A stretch of 64,000 nucleotides of DNA from Sporodiniella umbellata (GCA_025677835.1 JAIXMR010000073.1:25001-89000), one strand, 5' to 3'; shown: positions 1-12,243, numbered from the stretch's first letter. Numbers and translations: made by a program. The notes: generated from the sequence alone by a model not told the origin.

Positions 1-3000
1 TATATTAGGTACTATTTGTACTTACTGTGCAAGAGAAGCCAAATTTAAGCAGTTTCCCTCTTTGATATAACGGACTATAATAAATTGTATTTCTGCAGGA
101 AGATCAAGTAACTTCATTATAAGTTTTTTGTGTTAATAGTTTTGGTGTGCTTAAATACAGCTTAAAGTAATAAGACCAAGCGTAACGGGAGAAATAATAA
201 TAATAAAATAAGGAAAAGAGAGAGAAGGATGGGGAAGAAGAAGAAGAGGGGGACATCTACCATCTCCTTATAAAGCCCATAGACATACCTCTCGGCATTG
301 TGAGACAATTTAAAACCCGATAAGGCTCTCAACAATTGCTCTCACATTGAATGGATTTCAAAAGTGACCTTTCAAAGTATTCCTGAAAAAAGGACTATTT
401 CAAAGGGGATCACAAAAGTTTTAGCTATCTTAGTGTTAGCTCAATATTAAGAAATAAGGAAGGTCTATAAAAAAAGAGAAAGGGGAAAGGTACACATTAC
501 TGAAAATGGATTTTGTTAAGAACTTTTGTAAAAGTACCTTCTTAATAAACACCAATAAAAGGTAGCAAAAAAAAAGCCTCTAGAGAGACTATATGCTCCA
601 AAACGGTAAGAGGGTGCTGATTTGGGGAGGTGGGGGCCTGTTTTACAGAAAGACAAGACGGTGATGTTTGGTCATCTTTTTTATTTGTTTTTCCTTTAGC
701 CCAGGTAGTTTCGCTTCAACACTTTTCTCTGTTTTTTTTTTTTTCGCTGTTGCAAATCAAAAAAATTGCTTAATTATCTCTGATTGCGATGGAATCTTGC
801 AGTGAAACTAAAAAGGGGAAGAACCAGAACCAAAAAAAAAAAAAAAAGGCCAGATGTTTGTAGATTGACAGAAGGGGTAAATTTAATTTATAAAGTTTCT
901 TATTTCTAAACCCTACAATAATAAATAATACATTCTCAAATATTATTATTATTAACTCTTGATCATATAACAAAGTATAATCGTTGAGGTTTTGTATATA
1001 TATATATATATATATGTAGATTTATGCAGACATATCTCATTGTATTCTCATGTGGTAATATATCGATCACTCATACATGTCAAAACGGTGTTACAGAATG
1101 ACACTAAAGCCCGACTAACCTTTTTTTATTAAAAAAACAAGCAATGTCATAGAATGACTAGTGCCTTTTATGTAGATCATTTCTCATTATGTTAGACAGA
1201 GCAGAGGGTATTCGTTTTTTTTTTTTTTTTTTTTTTTTTTTTTGGCTAACAAAACTAAAGTAGAATAGACCACATGTTTTTGTATAGAGAGTTTGTTTAT
1301 TCGAATTATAAATCCGTGGATCAACAATTACAAAAATAACAATAATAAACCTGCATTTGTTCTTAGATACACACAAATAAATACCTAAGAAGCTCTGGTT
1401 TATAAACGGTTATCAAATACAACCAGTATATAGAAAGAAAGAAAAGACTAGGTGTCTAATCAGTAAAAAAAAAAAAAGGTAAATAATAGATCGTAAGCTA
1501 GTTAAAGTTCTACAGCCCTTTTTTTTTTATCTTTGGTTTCATTAGTTGTCATAAAAAAAAACGAATACGGTTTTTTTTTTATGACAAGTCAGTTTTAAAG
1601 TAATAGCGACAATAACCTTTTACCTTAAATTAACCATCTAGGCTAAATTCTCCTACAATGAAAGCATTCAATAAAGAAAAAGTGGCTTTCAAGAAGTTAA
1701 ACAGTAACAAAATAGGAAGACAGATTTTTCTACACTTTTCTACTACTTGTTTCATACGATCTTTATAATGTACCTTTTTGTATACTGTAAAATCGGTTAT
1801 ATGGGCTCTATAGGAACAAAAGTAAATACACTTGTAAATACAGGACCAAAAAAAAAGGTAGTTAAAAGCATATAGACGTTGTCAAAAGGAACCAGGACTT
1901 GAATATAGAAAACAAGAAAAAAAAGCCTATCAGAAGATCGATTCATAATTATTAGATTGATAAGCTATAAAATGTTATAAGCTATTACAATTCCCTTATC
2001 TTAAAGTTATATCCTTGTATGGTTAAGTTCCTTTTATAAAGATACTATAGCGTTTTAGCTTTGTCTATAAATCCGTTAACATCGTTGATTTATCACCATT
2101 TGTATAATTTTTTTGTTTGATATAAAATCGACACTGTTCATTTCATGCTCTATCCTCTTTTCAAACTCACATATTTTTCTGCTTCATCCAGCGTTCTAAG
2201 TTGTATCTTTTATTAAGCGCTTTGCTTTCTATATTTCTCAATTTCCTTTTTTTTTTTATTAGCAACTAGGTTATTATCGATTATTGATGTTTTTTACACT
2301 ATTATCAACCATTATTGTATCAAAAGATCTCTTGTAACTGTAAAATCAGACTAGAAAAAAACGAACGAAAAAAATAATAAAAAAAAATCGTTTAGGCAAG
2401 CTCATTTACATTATTTGAAAAAAAAAAAAAAAAAAAAGATCTAGTACTTTACCATAAACGTTCTTTATAGCTAAAAGTAGTCTGTACCTGCTAGTCTGTT
2501 GAGAACACTTTCTCTTTGTTAACTAACTGTAGTACATCTGGTACAGTTTCGTTATATATGAACTGTATAGACCTCAAAGTACAAAGAGAGATACTTAATT
2601 AGGTATATACAACGTTATGTGATAAATTAAAATAAATGCATCTTAGAGAATCAATGCAAATTCAAAAAAAAAAAAAATATCTTTGTTATTTAAAAATTAA
2701 CACAGTTCTTAAAACAGGTTATACTTCAAGCCAAATAGTATTCGCAATTATAGTCTTGCATTTTTGTAACTATTGTGCTGTCATTGAGACTAATTATTCT
2801 TTTTTATACATACTTTAGACTGTTTCGAAATATTTCTCCTCGTCTATTCCTTTGGTAGTAAAAGCATATTTCGACACTATTTTCTTCTTTTAAAACATCG
2901 ATAGAAAAAGCATGTTGTAATTTCTGCAAACTTCACCTATTTTTGTTAACAACATATTCTAGTATTAAGTTTTTCTTTTCTTTCTAATATATATCCTAAT

Positions 3001-3255
3001 GGAACGAATCATTTCTTCATGAGCTCCAAAAATGACAGCTTTCTCCTTCCAGACTACAGTTTATATTGCTACTAAGAGTTGAGCATACTGAGACAATGGT
3101 GAGTGTTTTTGTTGATCTATCTCCTGAATGAATTTGCCGCTGGTCTGACATTTAAGAAGTTGTACACAGAAAAAAAAAATACATCCATCTAGTGTCAACG
3201 ATTTATTTATTTATTTTTAAGAGTATTTACATCTGTAAAAGATTTCACAATGCTT
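1..3255. other. gene-free AT-rich stretch
   Basis: I see no supportable gene here on either strand. The stretch is AT-rich and full of A or T homopolymers, including a run of about 29 T at 1215-1243, and a TA dinucleotide repeat at about 994-1015. The open frames present are short, run through homopolymers and resemble no family I know. It may hold the 3' flank of the membrane-protein gene on the minus strand that ends at 3256. Confidence 0.6.
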
Positions 3256-4167
3256 TTAATATACGGTGGACATGTGGTACCTTGATTCTTCAAAATCTTT
3301 GATCTGTTGAGCGTGAAGTCGGTGATGACGAGCTCCGTTTTTCAATCTTTTTGCATAAGCTGCCGCCACATAACCGAAATAGACCTTCAAGTGATTGAAA
3401 GGGGGGTTTAGCCAGCACGTAGAAAAAAAAAAAAAAGCTGTTTTACCTGAACAATCTGAATGACAAAGATCAAAACAGCAAATAAAATAAGAAACATTTT
3501 ATATTTTGATTGACATTCAGCTTCGCTACTTGCATTTTCGCTAAGTAAGCCCTTAAATTTCACAGGTGAATGATAAGGGCTTTTACTTAGATGAAAAGGT
3601 GCAAACAACTGTTGCTGAGAATTTCCAATGCTCACGAATCCAATGACTTGACATGAATCTACTGCATGTTGTCTTTGAACGGCGATAATAATCAGTGAAA
3701 CGGCGTAAATAACAAAGGACAATAAACAGTTAAACCAGACCAGAACACTGAAAAACTTTGCAAAACGTCGGGAAGACTACAGCCGCAAAAAATCAGTTTA
3801 GCTTTATGGGTCCAGTTTCGTTCTTACAAATAGAGATCCAGCTATACCAGACAAACCAGCAATACAGACAAATACTGCTAACAGTAAACTGACGTAGTAC
3901 CAAGGTTTAGCTGTTTGACTGGAGTAGAATAGTACAGCTGGAAAAGAAAATAGAGTTGAGTGATACAGTTAATTAAATCGTTTTTTTTTTTTTTTACTTT
4001 ACCATTCACACCTAAAAATCCTGTTGCACTATAAAATAGATAGGCTGCCTAGAAAATAGTCAGCTCGTTGAATACCACTAAAAACTTACAAAAAACCAAA
4101 TGGCAATAAAAAAAGTGCCTAATCGCAACGGAATGAAGCAACAACATTTTTCTAAACCGAGTCCCAT
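3256..4167 (-). CDS. four-TM membrane protein, family not recognised
   Basis: Not recognised by name; a small integral membrane protein. Five exons join in phase to about 223 residues: 4167-4091, 4028-4003, 3937-3828, 3776-3447 and 3384-3256. The N-terminus (MGLGLEKCCCFIPLRLG) has a CCC cluster followed by a hydrophobic segment. Further hydrophobic stretches lie in exon 3 (YYVSLLLAVFVCIAGLSGIA), at the start of exon 4 (LLSFVIYAVSLIIIAV) and at the end of exon 4 (FLILFAVLIFVIQIV), followed by VYFGYVAAAYAKRL. That gives four TM segments with a cysteine-containing loop between TM3 and TM4, like tetraspan/MARVEL-type architecture. All introns have GT..AG ends; the 26-nt second exon is the least certain piece. 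The start is the only ATG that opens the hydrophobic frame. A role at plasma or endomembranes is inference only. Confidence 0.72.
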
Positions 4168-5502
4168 TTTTTATTATTATTATTATTGTTATTATTTACA
4201 GAAGAAAAGCAAAATAATGCTAAATCAAAAGCTTTGAAAGTGAAAAAAAAAGACGAAAAGAAGGGGAAATTAACCAAAAAAAAAAAAAAAAAAGGGAATA
4301 AAAGGAGTGTTAACTAAGGAGACAGACAGGAGGGACAGCTTGAGAGAAGCAACCGAACTGTGCCTCCTATTGGTTCTGAAGGCAAAACCAGAGTTGTCGG
4401 TTACTAAAGGGAATGACTTGCTGTAACCCAAGACACTATTAAGAAAAAATGTGGCCCAACTCATTCTCTAGTGCTACTGTTCGCACATAAGAAACAGATG
4501 TCATCAATGAGCTTCTGCTCAGCGACTGGCAATCAAACTGACCATCAAGAGAGTTGCATGAACCAACTCGTCATGTAAAATAGGACGAGATAGGCATACC
4601 AGTCTAACCCATCATAGTCGCTCCAAGAGTCGTCACTGCAAGGATATGATGTCACGGCTTGAAAAACTCACGTGATGTGTCAGTCGATTTATACAAGCGT
4701 TGATAATCATCGAAGCATTTTCCGTGAGTTTGGTTTAAGCAGCTATGTTACAAAGACTACAGTGCTGTTTTTGCTTATTTTTCATTTTCAGAAAATCCCG
4801 GTTTATCGGAACAGAACCGAGTTTTTGTCTTGCTGCTTAGGCACTAATCATAAGTTTATATAATCAACGTTTTTAAATAGGCTTCAGAAACATCTTGGTT
4901 TACAAAAACATAGCCGAAAAAGCGGCAAAAGGGGTCGTGGTTTTTAATCAATTTTTTTTTTATGATCAGTCAAACTAAAGCAGATAAGTGTATTCCTCAT
5001 GTATTATACAAGCAGAACTCCGGGTATTCGACAATACAACTCGTGATAAATCAAAGAGTTACAAATTGCACATATTGATAGTACGGGTTGCTTGACTACC
5101 AGAATACCATAAAAAAAAGTAATCTCAGTATTACTTGTGAAGAAATATATGTAAACGGTATTAGCCATTGTATATCAGAAACATACCAGGAGCTACAGAC
5201 AGTGTGCAATAATCACACGGTTGAGCTTTGGGCCAACCTTGGACCGGCCAAAACACTAAACTTTAAGGGAAGTCTGTTCCTCCTGGCCCGAAATGTAAAA
5301 AAAAAAAAAAAATTGACAGCGAGATGTCAATGGTGCAAGAAACACGATGAAAGCTTCCAGGATATATTGGAAAGGAGGGTAATTTTAACGAGACAAGCGT
5401 AGTACTCAAAGAATGCTATCCATTTAACAGGGGCACTCTAGGAGAGCACAAAGTCATCACCTTAGGTCTCTTTATTAAATAACTACCTACCATAGCAAAC
5501 AC

Positions 5503-5544
<42 letters not shown>

Positions 5545-6056
5545 GTCCAAAAAAGAAAGATAAACCAAAGCTCTCAAAAAGCAGCTTTGATTTGTCTTGT
5601 AAATATGAACACTGTCTTCTCTTTTTCTGTATTCGCTCGGAAATAACCAAATAGTGTTTTTAGCCTGGACGTTATGTTGGTATAACGAAACCGAAAAACG
5701 CACATTGATGTTATTGTCAAAGTTCTTGATATAGTGTCTTTATCTCATAGCCATTGGTCATGTATCTATATACATTGTGTACTTGAAAGGAAAGCAAAGT
5801 GAGTCTCTGAAAGTGTCTGTCGTATTTACAGACAAAGTGGAGTCAACTGGGATTGTGCTAGAAACGACAAATAGCCTCGTAAATGAATGGCGTGAATTCT
5901 CTATTTTTCTAATGCGTTTATCTGTGACGCGATAAAAGTCACTTTTTTTTTTAAAAAAAAAAAAACGTAGTTTACATTACAGTTATCTTTCTAAAGGCCG
6001 ATAGTAAACTTTTTTTGTTTTGTTTTCTTTCTAAATCACCCAAAAAAAAAAAGAAA
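4168..6056. other. intergenic region with long poly-T
   Basis: No gene is supported. The region holds a 35-T run at 5505-5539, an A18-type run near 4275-4293 and T8/A12 back-to-back tracts near 5943-5964. A minus-strand frame near 4545-4650 looks mildly protein-like but has no start, no convincing splice context and no family resemblance. The 5' flank of the cwf18 gene is at the right end. Confidence 0.55.
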
Positions 6057-6645
6057 ATGGATCAGGAAGCGCAAAGTAGAAAAGAACGTTTAGCAGCCAT
6101 TAGAAAAAGAAAGCTAGAGTCATCTACTAGTCAAAATTCTCGTTTAGAAACCGAAGAAAAGTAAAGAGACTCAGGAGTGTTGAGAAAGAAATGACAGGTC
6201 AATATTAAAATGGTTTATTCTTAGAGATTTGAAGTTTAGAAGTTACATACCCAATGATGAACAACTGAAGTCACTTGTGAACATTGCTACACCTAACGAT
6301 ATTGGAGATACTGTTGAGTCAGAGACAAAACACCTGACAAAAGAAGCGCTGGCTGAACATGCAGAAAAAGAAAAAGAGGAAGTGGTACGTAGACTTTGAG
6401 GGGCAGTGAACAGTTTGACCAACCACCTTTGGGTATGTTGATAGGATCTTTTTAACCTTGCGCCAAAGAAGCCCAATTGGGACTTGAAGCGCGACGTCGA
6501 AAAAAAGCTAACAAAGTTGGATAAAAAAACACAAAAGGCCATATACGAAATCATTCGGCTACGACTTGAAAAAGATGGCAACCAAAATCTGGCAGAAGCG
6601 GTCGCTATCGCAGAAACTCAACAGAACTTTATAGAAGAAGCTTAA
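6057..6645 (+). CDS. cwf18: pre-mRNA-splicing factor Cwf18 (CCDC12 family)
   Basis: Component of the spliceosomal NineTeen/Cdc5-associated complex (known for the family), acting in the nucleus. Three exons, 6057-6160, 6225-6384 and 6445-6645, give 154 residues, the usual length. The N-terminus is charged and helical (MDQEAQSRKERLAAIRKRK). The family signature LKFRSYIPNDEQL begins exon 2. The second signature, DLFNLAPKKPNWDLKRDVEK, begins exon 3, followed by a helical tail ending in EEA. Junction phases match (AA|A and GTG|GAT). The ATG chosen is the first one in frame, just after an A-rich leader. Poly-A tracts follow the stop. Introns are 64 and 60 nt. Confidence 0.95.
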
Positions 6646-7275
6646 GCCAACCAAAAAAAAAAAAAAAAAAAAAAAAAGTGAAGGAAATAGAATTAAACCA
6701 ATTTTATTTGCAAACCATTTTGACTTTATTAATACAGAAAACCAAAAAAAAAAAAAAAAAAAAAAAAACTTCTCCCTTTTGTTTTCACTCGTAAGAAAAG
6801 GTTTATACTTTCTCTGATAAGGTTATAGAAAGAGCAAAACGTACTATTTGCTGAGAAACGTTTATTCAAAAGCTTCAAGTTGGGGATGTGAGCTTTTTTT
6901 TTTTTTTTTTTCTTGCGAGCTATTTGCCAACAATGACGACCTGTTGAGAAATACGGATAAGTACAGTACCTCGGGAAGTAGTGTAGAGTAGATAGACTTT
7001 ACCCAAGTGTTTGTTAGAGGCTCAAAACAGGGAAGAGTGTAAGTTTCTTCAAGACCTAAGAAAAACGTTTGGCGCGATATTAAAAAAGACAATGAAGCGA
7101 AATGTAGATTGAACACTTTTGGTTTTCATCAACTGAAAAAGAAAGCTGAAAACAGTGGGTCCCTCTTTAGATTATGGTTTATATGGATTTTTATTTATTT
7201 GTTTTTGATTGGCATGAGCGAACAAGTATGAAAGAGAGAAAGAGAGAGAGAGAGAGAAAAAGAGTGTGTAGATAT
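6646..7275. other. intergenic region between cwf18 and RPL28
   Basis: The stretch contains two A-runs (about 6654-6677 and 6744-6768) and a T-run near 6894-6911. A GA-rich tract at about 7213-7258 is immediately 3' of the RPL28 stop (reads CT-rich on the gene's strand). I see no supportable coding sequence. It lies between the convergent 3' ends of cwf18 (+) and RPL28 (-). Confidence 0.6.
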
Positions 7276-8223
7276 TTAAGCAATAAGTTCGACAACTAAA
7301 GAAAGGTTAGATTAGGTCTAGAAAGAATACTAAAGTGTGTGCACTTACCACCACCAGCAGCCTTGATCTTCTTTTCAGCGAGACTAGAGACGAAACGAGT
7401 ACGGACAATGACAGGTTGAGAGATGGTACCCTTAGCCAAGACCTTGGCATAACCCTACGGATAGATGGTGAGAGACCGATAGAAAAAGTGAAGAGAGACT
7501 TACGTTTTGAACAGTGTCAATGACAGGCACCTTTTCAGTGTTCTTGTATTGTTCACGAACACCTTCACCAGCAAGAGTCCAGATCTTATCCAAGTTGATG
7601 ACAGGACGCCAGTTGGGGTTGTTCTTCAAGTGGAAGTGGCGCATACCGACCTTACCAAAATAACCAGGATGGTACTTGTCCATGTTGATACGGTGATGGT
7701 GTTGACCACCAGCAAGACCACGACCACCAGGATGCTTTCTGTGCTTACCGATACGACCGTGACCGGCGGAAACGTGTCCACGCTTCTTTCTGTTGTGGTG
7801 AAGTCTAGTAGGCTTAACAATCGGATTAATACAAATCAAACTAAACTATACGAACAGAAAAAGGCAAATCAATGTAAAAACAGATCGAGCCATTGTCTTT
7901 GGAAGTCGTGGCCGGCGAAAAAAAAAGAGAATTGAAGCCGATGGGTTGGCTGTTTATGTACTTCCACACGTTGCTTCAAAAAGAAAAGTGTTGATCCCAA
8001 TGTTTGACTTGTTCAAATACTAAAAAAAGGCGTAGGTCAATGTGTTGACGCTTGTTGGCGATCTCTGGTGAATTAAAACTATTCTTGAATTCGTGCTGAA
8101 TAAAACAGTGTGTTATTTCGAGACCCATCCATCTATCCATCCATCTATCCATCCATCCATTCGACTGACTGTGTTCTTTTGGTTTGCCTTTTCTCTGTTC
8201 AAAATTGTGCAGGTACTCACCAT
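7276..8223 (-). CDS. RPL28: 60S ribosomal protein uL15 (L28/L27a)
   Basis: Structural protein of the large ribosomal subunit, cytosolic. Four exons give 145 residues, near the yeast length of about 149. Exon 1 is only the ATG (8223-8221) followed by donor GTGAGT. Exon 2 (7812-7504) starts [20 protein letters not shown] and includes the very conserved [20 protein letters not shown]. Exon 3 (7454-7349) encodes [10 protein letters not shown] to KAAGG. Exon 4 (7295-7276) encodes VVELIA and the stop. All junctions are GT..AG and in phase. The 408-nt first intron is long for this window, as is common in ribosomal protein genes, and carries an (ATCC)n repeat; no snoRNA C/D boxes were seen in it. The first exon was chosen because no in-frame ATG precedes PTRLHH within exon 2. 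Confidence 0.96.
8125..8160. repeat. (CATC)n tetranucleotide repeat
   Basis: About 36 nt of CCAT/CTAT tetranucleotides. They lie inside the first intron of the uL15 gene, about 60 nt downstream of its donor on the minus strand. Confidence 0.85.
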
Positions 8224-8705
8224 GACTAAAAGTAAAAGAGAAAGTTCCAATAGGTTTGCCACAGAGATTTTCCTAGATGAACTGTGGATTTTCTTGGATT
8301 AGTGCAACATGATCGGCCTTTGAAATCGCTTTTGCGTTTCAAAAGAACAGAGTCAAAAGAAAAGGCAAAAACGAGATTTGATCTGTTTCTAGCAACTTTG
8401 ACTTTTAAGCCGTGGTTTACTTTATGAGTGTTGAACAAAGAATTTCATAAGCAAGCAATCTATTTCTGATTATGTCATCAAAACCCAGGAACAAACCGAA
8501 TAAGAGGAACTGTTTTAGCGTTACTGAAAGGGGAAACAAAGCCCCTTTTGTTGTCAGTTAAGAGACCTTCCTTCTTAAAGGTGTAAATAGATTACTGACT
8601 GAGCCATTTTCCTTAAAAGAAACCATCATGACTGGTCATGATTATCCCAAAAAAAAAAAAAAAAAAAAAAATTACAAGCTCCTCCCCTTTCCTTTACACC
8701 CCAGG

Positions 8706-8737
<32 letters not shown>

Positions 8738-8760
8738 CTTTTTTCATCTATCAATCAATT

Positions 8761-10118
8761 ATGTTATCCTCAGGCAGACCAAGCAAAATCCCCCGTTCAA
8801 AAAGCATGGTGCCTATACCAGAATGTGAGACTGTGATTGATTTAACGTAAATTTTGAATAAGCAAATCATGGAAGAAGGGAAATTCCCTTTTTTTTTTTT
8901 TATATATTAAGCGTAAAATGTATAGTGTACTGAAAAAAGAAAAGCTGAAGCCAGAGGTGTTCAAGTTAGTCCAGGCTCTTTTCCCGACATGGGCCAATGG
9001 CTTAGAAGATATTGAGATGAATCGTGTGAGCGGTGCTTTGACCAAGTAACACAGTAGACTATCATTTTTTTTTTTTTATTATTATTGCAGACGATATATC
9101 CTTGAAAAGAAAGCTAAAATACAACAACAATAATTGATTAGTGCTGTATTTTTTATTGATGGCAAGGACCGAAAGCGGATGTTACTGAGAGTGTATGGTA
9201 TTGGTGTAGATCAACTGATTGACCGAGAGAACGAATTGGCCTGGATTGCCAGACTCTCCCATTTGAATATTGGGCCTAGTCTGTTGGGTGTGTTTGCTAA
9301 TGGACGATTTGAAGAGTATCTACCTTCCCGCACATTGACCAGTGCTGATATGCGTATACCTGACATCTCATGCGGTATTGCAGCCTGCACACGAGAATTA
9401 CATGACATCGTCTCTGTTTATGCGCCTACGGAAGACAGTCAGGTCGAAGTATGGCAAAACATTGACAAGTGGTACAAGGTAGTCAAGAAAGTCCTGCCTG
9501 CCCTGGTCGAAAAAAGCGAAGGCTGGGCTACTTCTCTAAACGCATATGATCTGGGTCGACTGGAAAAAGAAATCAAAGAGTGCAAAAAGCTGTTGAGCCA
9601 AGTTCAATCTCCTATTGTGTTTGCCCAAAACGACGTAAGCCAAACAGTCTTTCGATAACGCTCCCTACTTACCTCTCTACTAGTCTCAATACGGCAATGT
9701 GCTTCAGATGAACAAGACAGAAGAGCTTGTCATTGTTGATTTTGATTATGCTGGTTATAATCCCCGTGGGTTTGATTTGGCCAATCACTTTTGTGAATGG
9801 ATGTACGACTACCATGCCCATGAGCCTGCTGCCATGAACCGCGAGCTCTATCCTACAGAAAGGGAGCAAATCCGGTTTTTGACAGCCTATCTAACAACTG
9901 TCTCTAAATTTGTCAAGGCAGATCGTTATGAAAACGTGACTGTAGAAGACTTACAAAAGGAAGTCGCGATGTATACCATGGTCAGCCATCTCTCTTGGGG
10001 CTTATGGGGTTTGGTTCAAGCCAGTCAAAGTGAAATCGATTTTGATTACTTTTTGTATTCAACCCAACGATTAGACGCTTTCCGTGAAGAACTCGAGAAA
10101 TGGAGAAAACAAAGCTAG
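8761..10118 (+). CDS. CKI1: choline/ethanolamine kinase
   Basis: Phosphorylates choline (and/or ethanolamine) with ATP, the first step of the Kennedy pathway to phosphatidylcholine; cytosolic. The N-terminus MLSSGRPSKIPRSKSMVPIP precedes KLKPEVFKLVQALFPTW and RVSGALT|NAVFFI, the fungal choline kinase nucleotide-binding region split by an intron at 9048-9139. Exon 3 runs to FAQND. The last exon starts SQYGNVL and contains VDFDYAGYNPRGFDLANHF, the choline kinase motif, then ends EELEKWRKQS. The Brenner-type motif here reads QNDSQYGN, with Gln where the family usually has His; the catalytic Asp is kept. The first intron (about 8848-8909) does not join in phase with the obvious AC|GTAAAT donor, so the exon 1/2 boundary is unresolved; a donor at ACT|GTGATT would keep the frame. 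Confidence 0.9.
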
Positions 10119-10213
10119 AAGTTTTCTTTGGTTATTTCAACACCTTAAATAGATGGGATAGTCCGTTTTTGAAAAATAAAACAAAACAATAAAAACACAA
10201 GTACAAGTAGATT

Positions 10214-10246
<33 letters not shown>

Positions 10247-10268
10247 TATAGGCGTATTTAAGATCAAA
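10119..10268. repeat. TA dinucleotide repeat in convergent 3' interval
   Basis: Short interval between the convergent choline kinase (+) and UPF0658 (-) genes. It contains a TA repeat at about 10212-10238 and no gene. Confidence 0.7.
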
Positions 10269-11757
10269 TTACTCAATAGACCACATGTTGTTTTGATTTT
10301 GTCTTTCGTTGACATCCAAAAGCTGGACGCTGTCTTTTCGCTTATTTTCGTAAAGATCGTCATGATCAATACTATCATGATCAATGGTCTGTTGTGTTGG
10401 AGCTGACTTGTTTTTACCAAACTGAGGGTTTCGGAAGATGGTGACGCCTTGATACAAATTCCAGAGACAGGCGGTGGCTACCCCAATCGTGATCATGATC
10501 AAGACCATCGCACAAATGGTAGTAAAGATCAAGAATTGACGAGTATGAACATAAGGGTCGTATTGGTTAATACGAGGTACTGCAATGATGTAGAGCCGAT
10601 AGATAAAGTACCCAATAGAGCCAATACCTGAAAGGATCGACAGAAGCATGCAATATTTACATTCACGGTACACAGCCACCATGGCCAAGGTCAACAAAAT
10701 TGCCCCCAAAACAAACACCAGCACCGTTTCTGTTACCGTCTCGGAATAGCCTAGCAAAACAGATGGAATCAGTTGAGCAGCGAACGAAAAGATGAAAAAG
10801 AAGTCGAGCTTCAGTAGGGTCAATAAAGTGCTGGTAATAATCAACGCCTTGCGTACTCTAACAGGGTCAAGTGAGTCATTAGAAAACTCGTACATGAGCT
10901 TACTTCATGTCTGCAGAAAAGTTTCGATAGTTATCCCAAGCAAACTGTTTTCTTAATCTCCAGCCAAAATAGACCAGGACGATAAAGAAAGCGGGAATCA
11001 AACCAATAATAACATATTCGATTGGCCTCATCACACTTTCATAAAAATCTTTGGCTTCTTCCATACCATAGAGATTGTTGCTCCATCTTGATTCTACTGG
11101 CTTCCAAAACTTTTCATCGCCACTAAAGACAAGGTAGGTAAGACTGAATACTCTAGACGTGTTTATGTTACCAAACTGCGTTTTCCAGAATAACATGTTG
11201 TTTTAATTGTATGCCTGCATATCTATTATAAAGCGTTTATCAATACAAAAGAAAACAACCGTTGGACATACGCTATCGATCGGAATACAAGTTAGAGAAT
11301 TGGAAATACAAACAGACGCTGTTTACTTTACCTACAACAAGTAATCCAAATAGGATCAAAGCGCATAGTTGTGCTAAAACAAAAGTGTTATTCTAAATAA
11401 AAAACAACTTTTTGTTTTTCTTTTTTTTACATGTGTTTCTTTGGTGTAACGCATCTACACAGAGTATGACTTGAAATACTTGCGCGACAATAAATAATGA
11501 ATGATAAATCAAATCGGATTCACTCACACCTAGAATAGATTTTATGGTTAAAAGACTGTAGCCAGATGGTACTTTTGTAAAAGGATGGGGGAGGCTAAAC
11601 CTTCTTCGATCGTTGTTGCTGAGCAGTTCTGAACAAGGCCCAAGTGATTCTTGATCACCATTCCTTCCAGTATTGAAATAATGATAGCTTCACACGTTAC
11701 TAAAGAGAACGTCAAAGTCGACTCTTTGGTTTTGAACAATGAGTGTTGTTTCCACAT
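10269..11757 (-). CDS. UPF0658 family Golgi membrane protein
   Basis: A multi-pass membrane protein of the UPF0658 family, described in fission yeast as a Golgi apparatus membrane protein; molecular role unknown. Start at 11757 (MWKQHSLF). Exons reconstruct to TTIEEG|VSESDLIYHSLFIVAQVF, ALHQRNT|SQLCALILFGLLVV, GIQLKQHVILENAVW|CGDEKFW, then FESVMRPIEY-type segments, NYRNFSADM|KVRKALIITS and FFFIFSFAAQLIPSVLLGYS. About seven to eight hydrophobic segments are visible, with a polar C-terminal tail ending NNMWSIE. An intron of about 46 nt near 10866-10911 carries a CTAATG branch site and an ATG, so an apparent start at 10895 is false. Several junctions (notably the GTTTAG donor after EEG) are by-eye choices. 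Confidence 0.85.
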
Positions 11758-12062
11758 TATGATTGTATATCTCTTCTCTTTTATTGAGAGTGATCAAGAG
11801 GTATGAAGGAAAAGAGAATAGAAAGTAAAAGAAAAGCCAGAATATAGCTCTTGTTTTTTTTTTTAAGGCTTTTATTTTTTTTTTTTTTTATGCTCCCTCA
11901 TTTTGTTGGCTTTTATTTTTTGTGGATCCCAAATAATGTAAAAGCCTATGACAAAGACTTTTGTTTACAGCACAGGCTCATACGAGAAATAAGCCCCATA
12001 AAGACTTTGTTCTTTCACTCATACCAAAAGAAAGCAGCTTTTCAACACGTCTTTATTATCCG

Positions 12063-12093
<31 letters not shown>

Positions 12094-12211
12094 AAGAAAC
12101 ATTTAACTATAATGTAACCTTTATGTGTGTGTGTGTGTAACAACTCCACAAAACTGGTATTTTTGATAGGTATTCCTAACACGTTTAATTTGTAAAGCAA
12201 ATCTACGCCTC

Positions 12212-12243
<32 letters not shown>

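Noticed and set aside
4545..4660. Minus-strand protein-like stretch ending in a stop (WYAYLVLFYMTSWFMQL)
   Set aside because: Only about 35 codons, with no start codon, no clear acceptor and no match to any family.
5088..5402. 104-residue plus-strand open frame
   Set aside because: It runs through an A15 tract, has no recognisable domain and no supporting context; likely chance.
10866..10895. Start codon of a 208-residue membrane protein
   Set aside because: The ATG lies in a short intron; splicing across it joins the upstream exons in phase and restores the UPF0658 family sequence.
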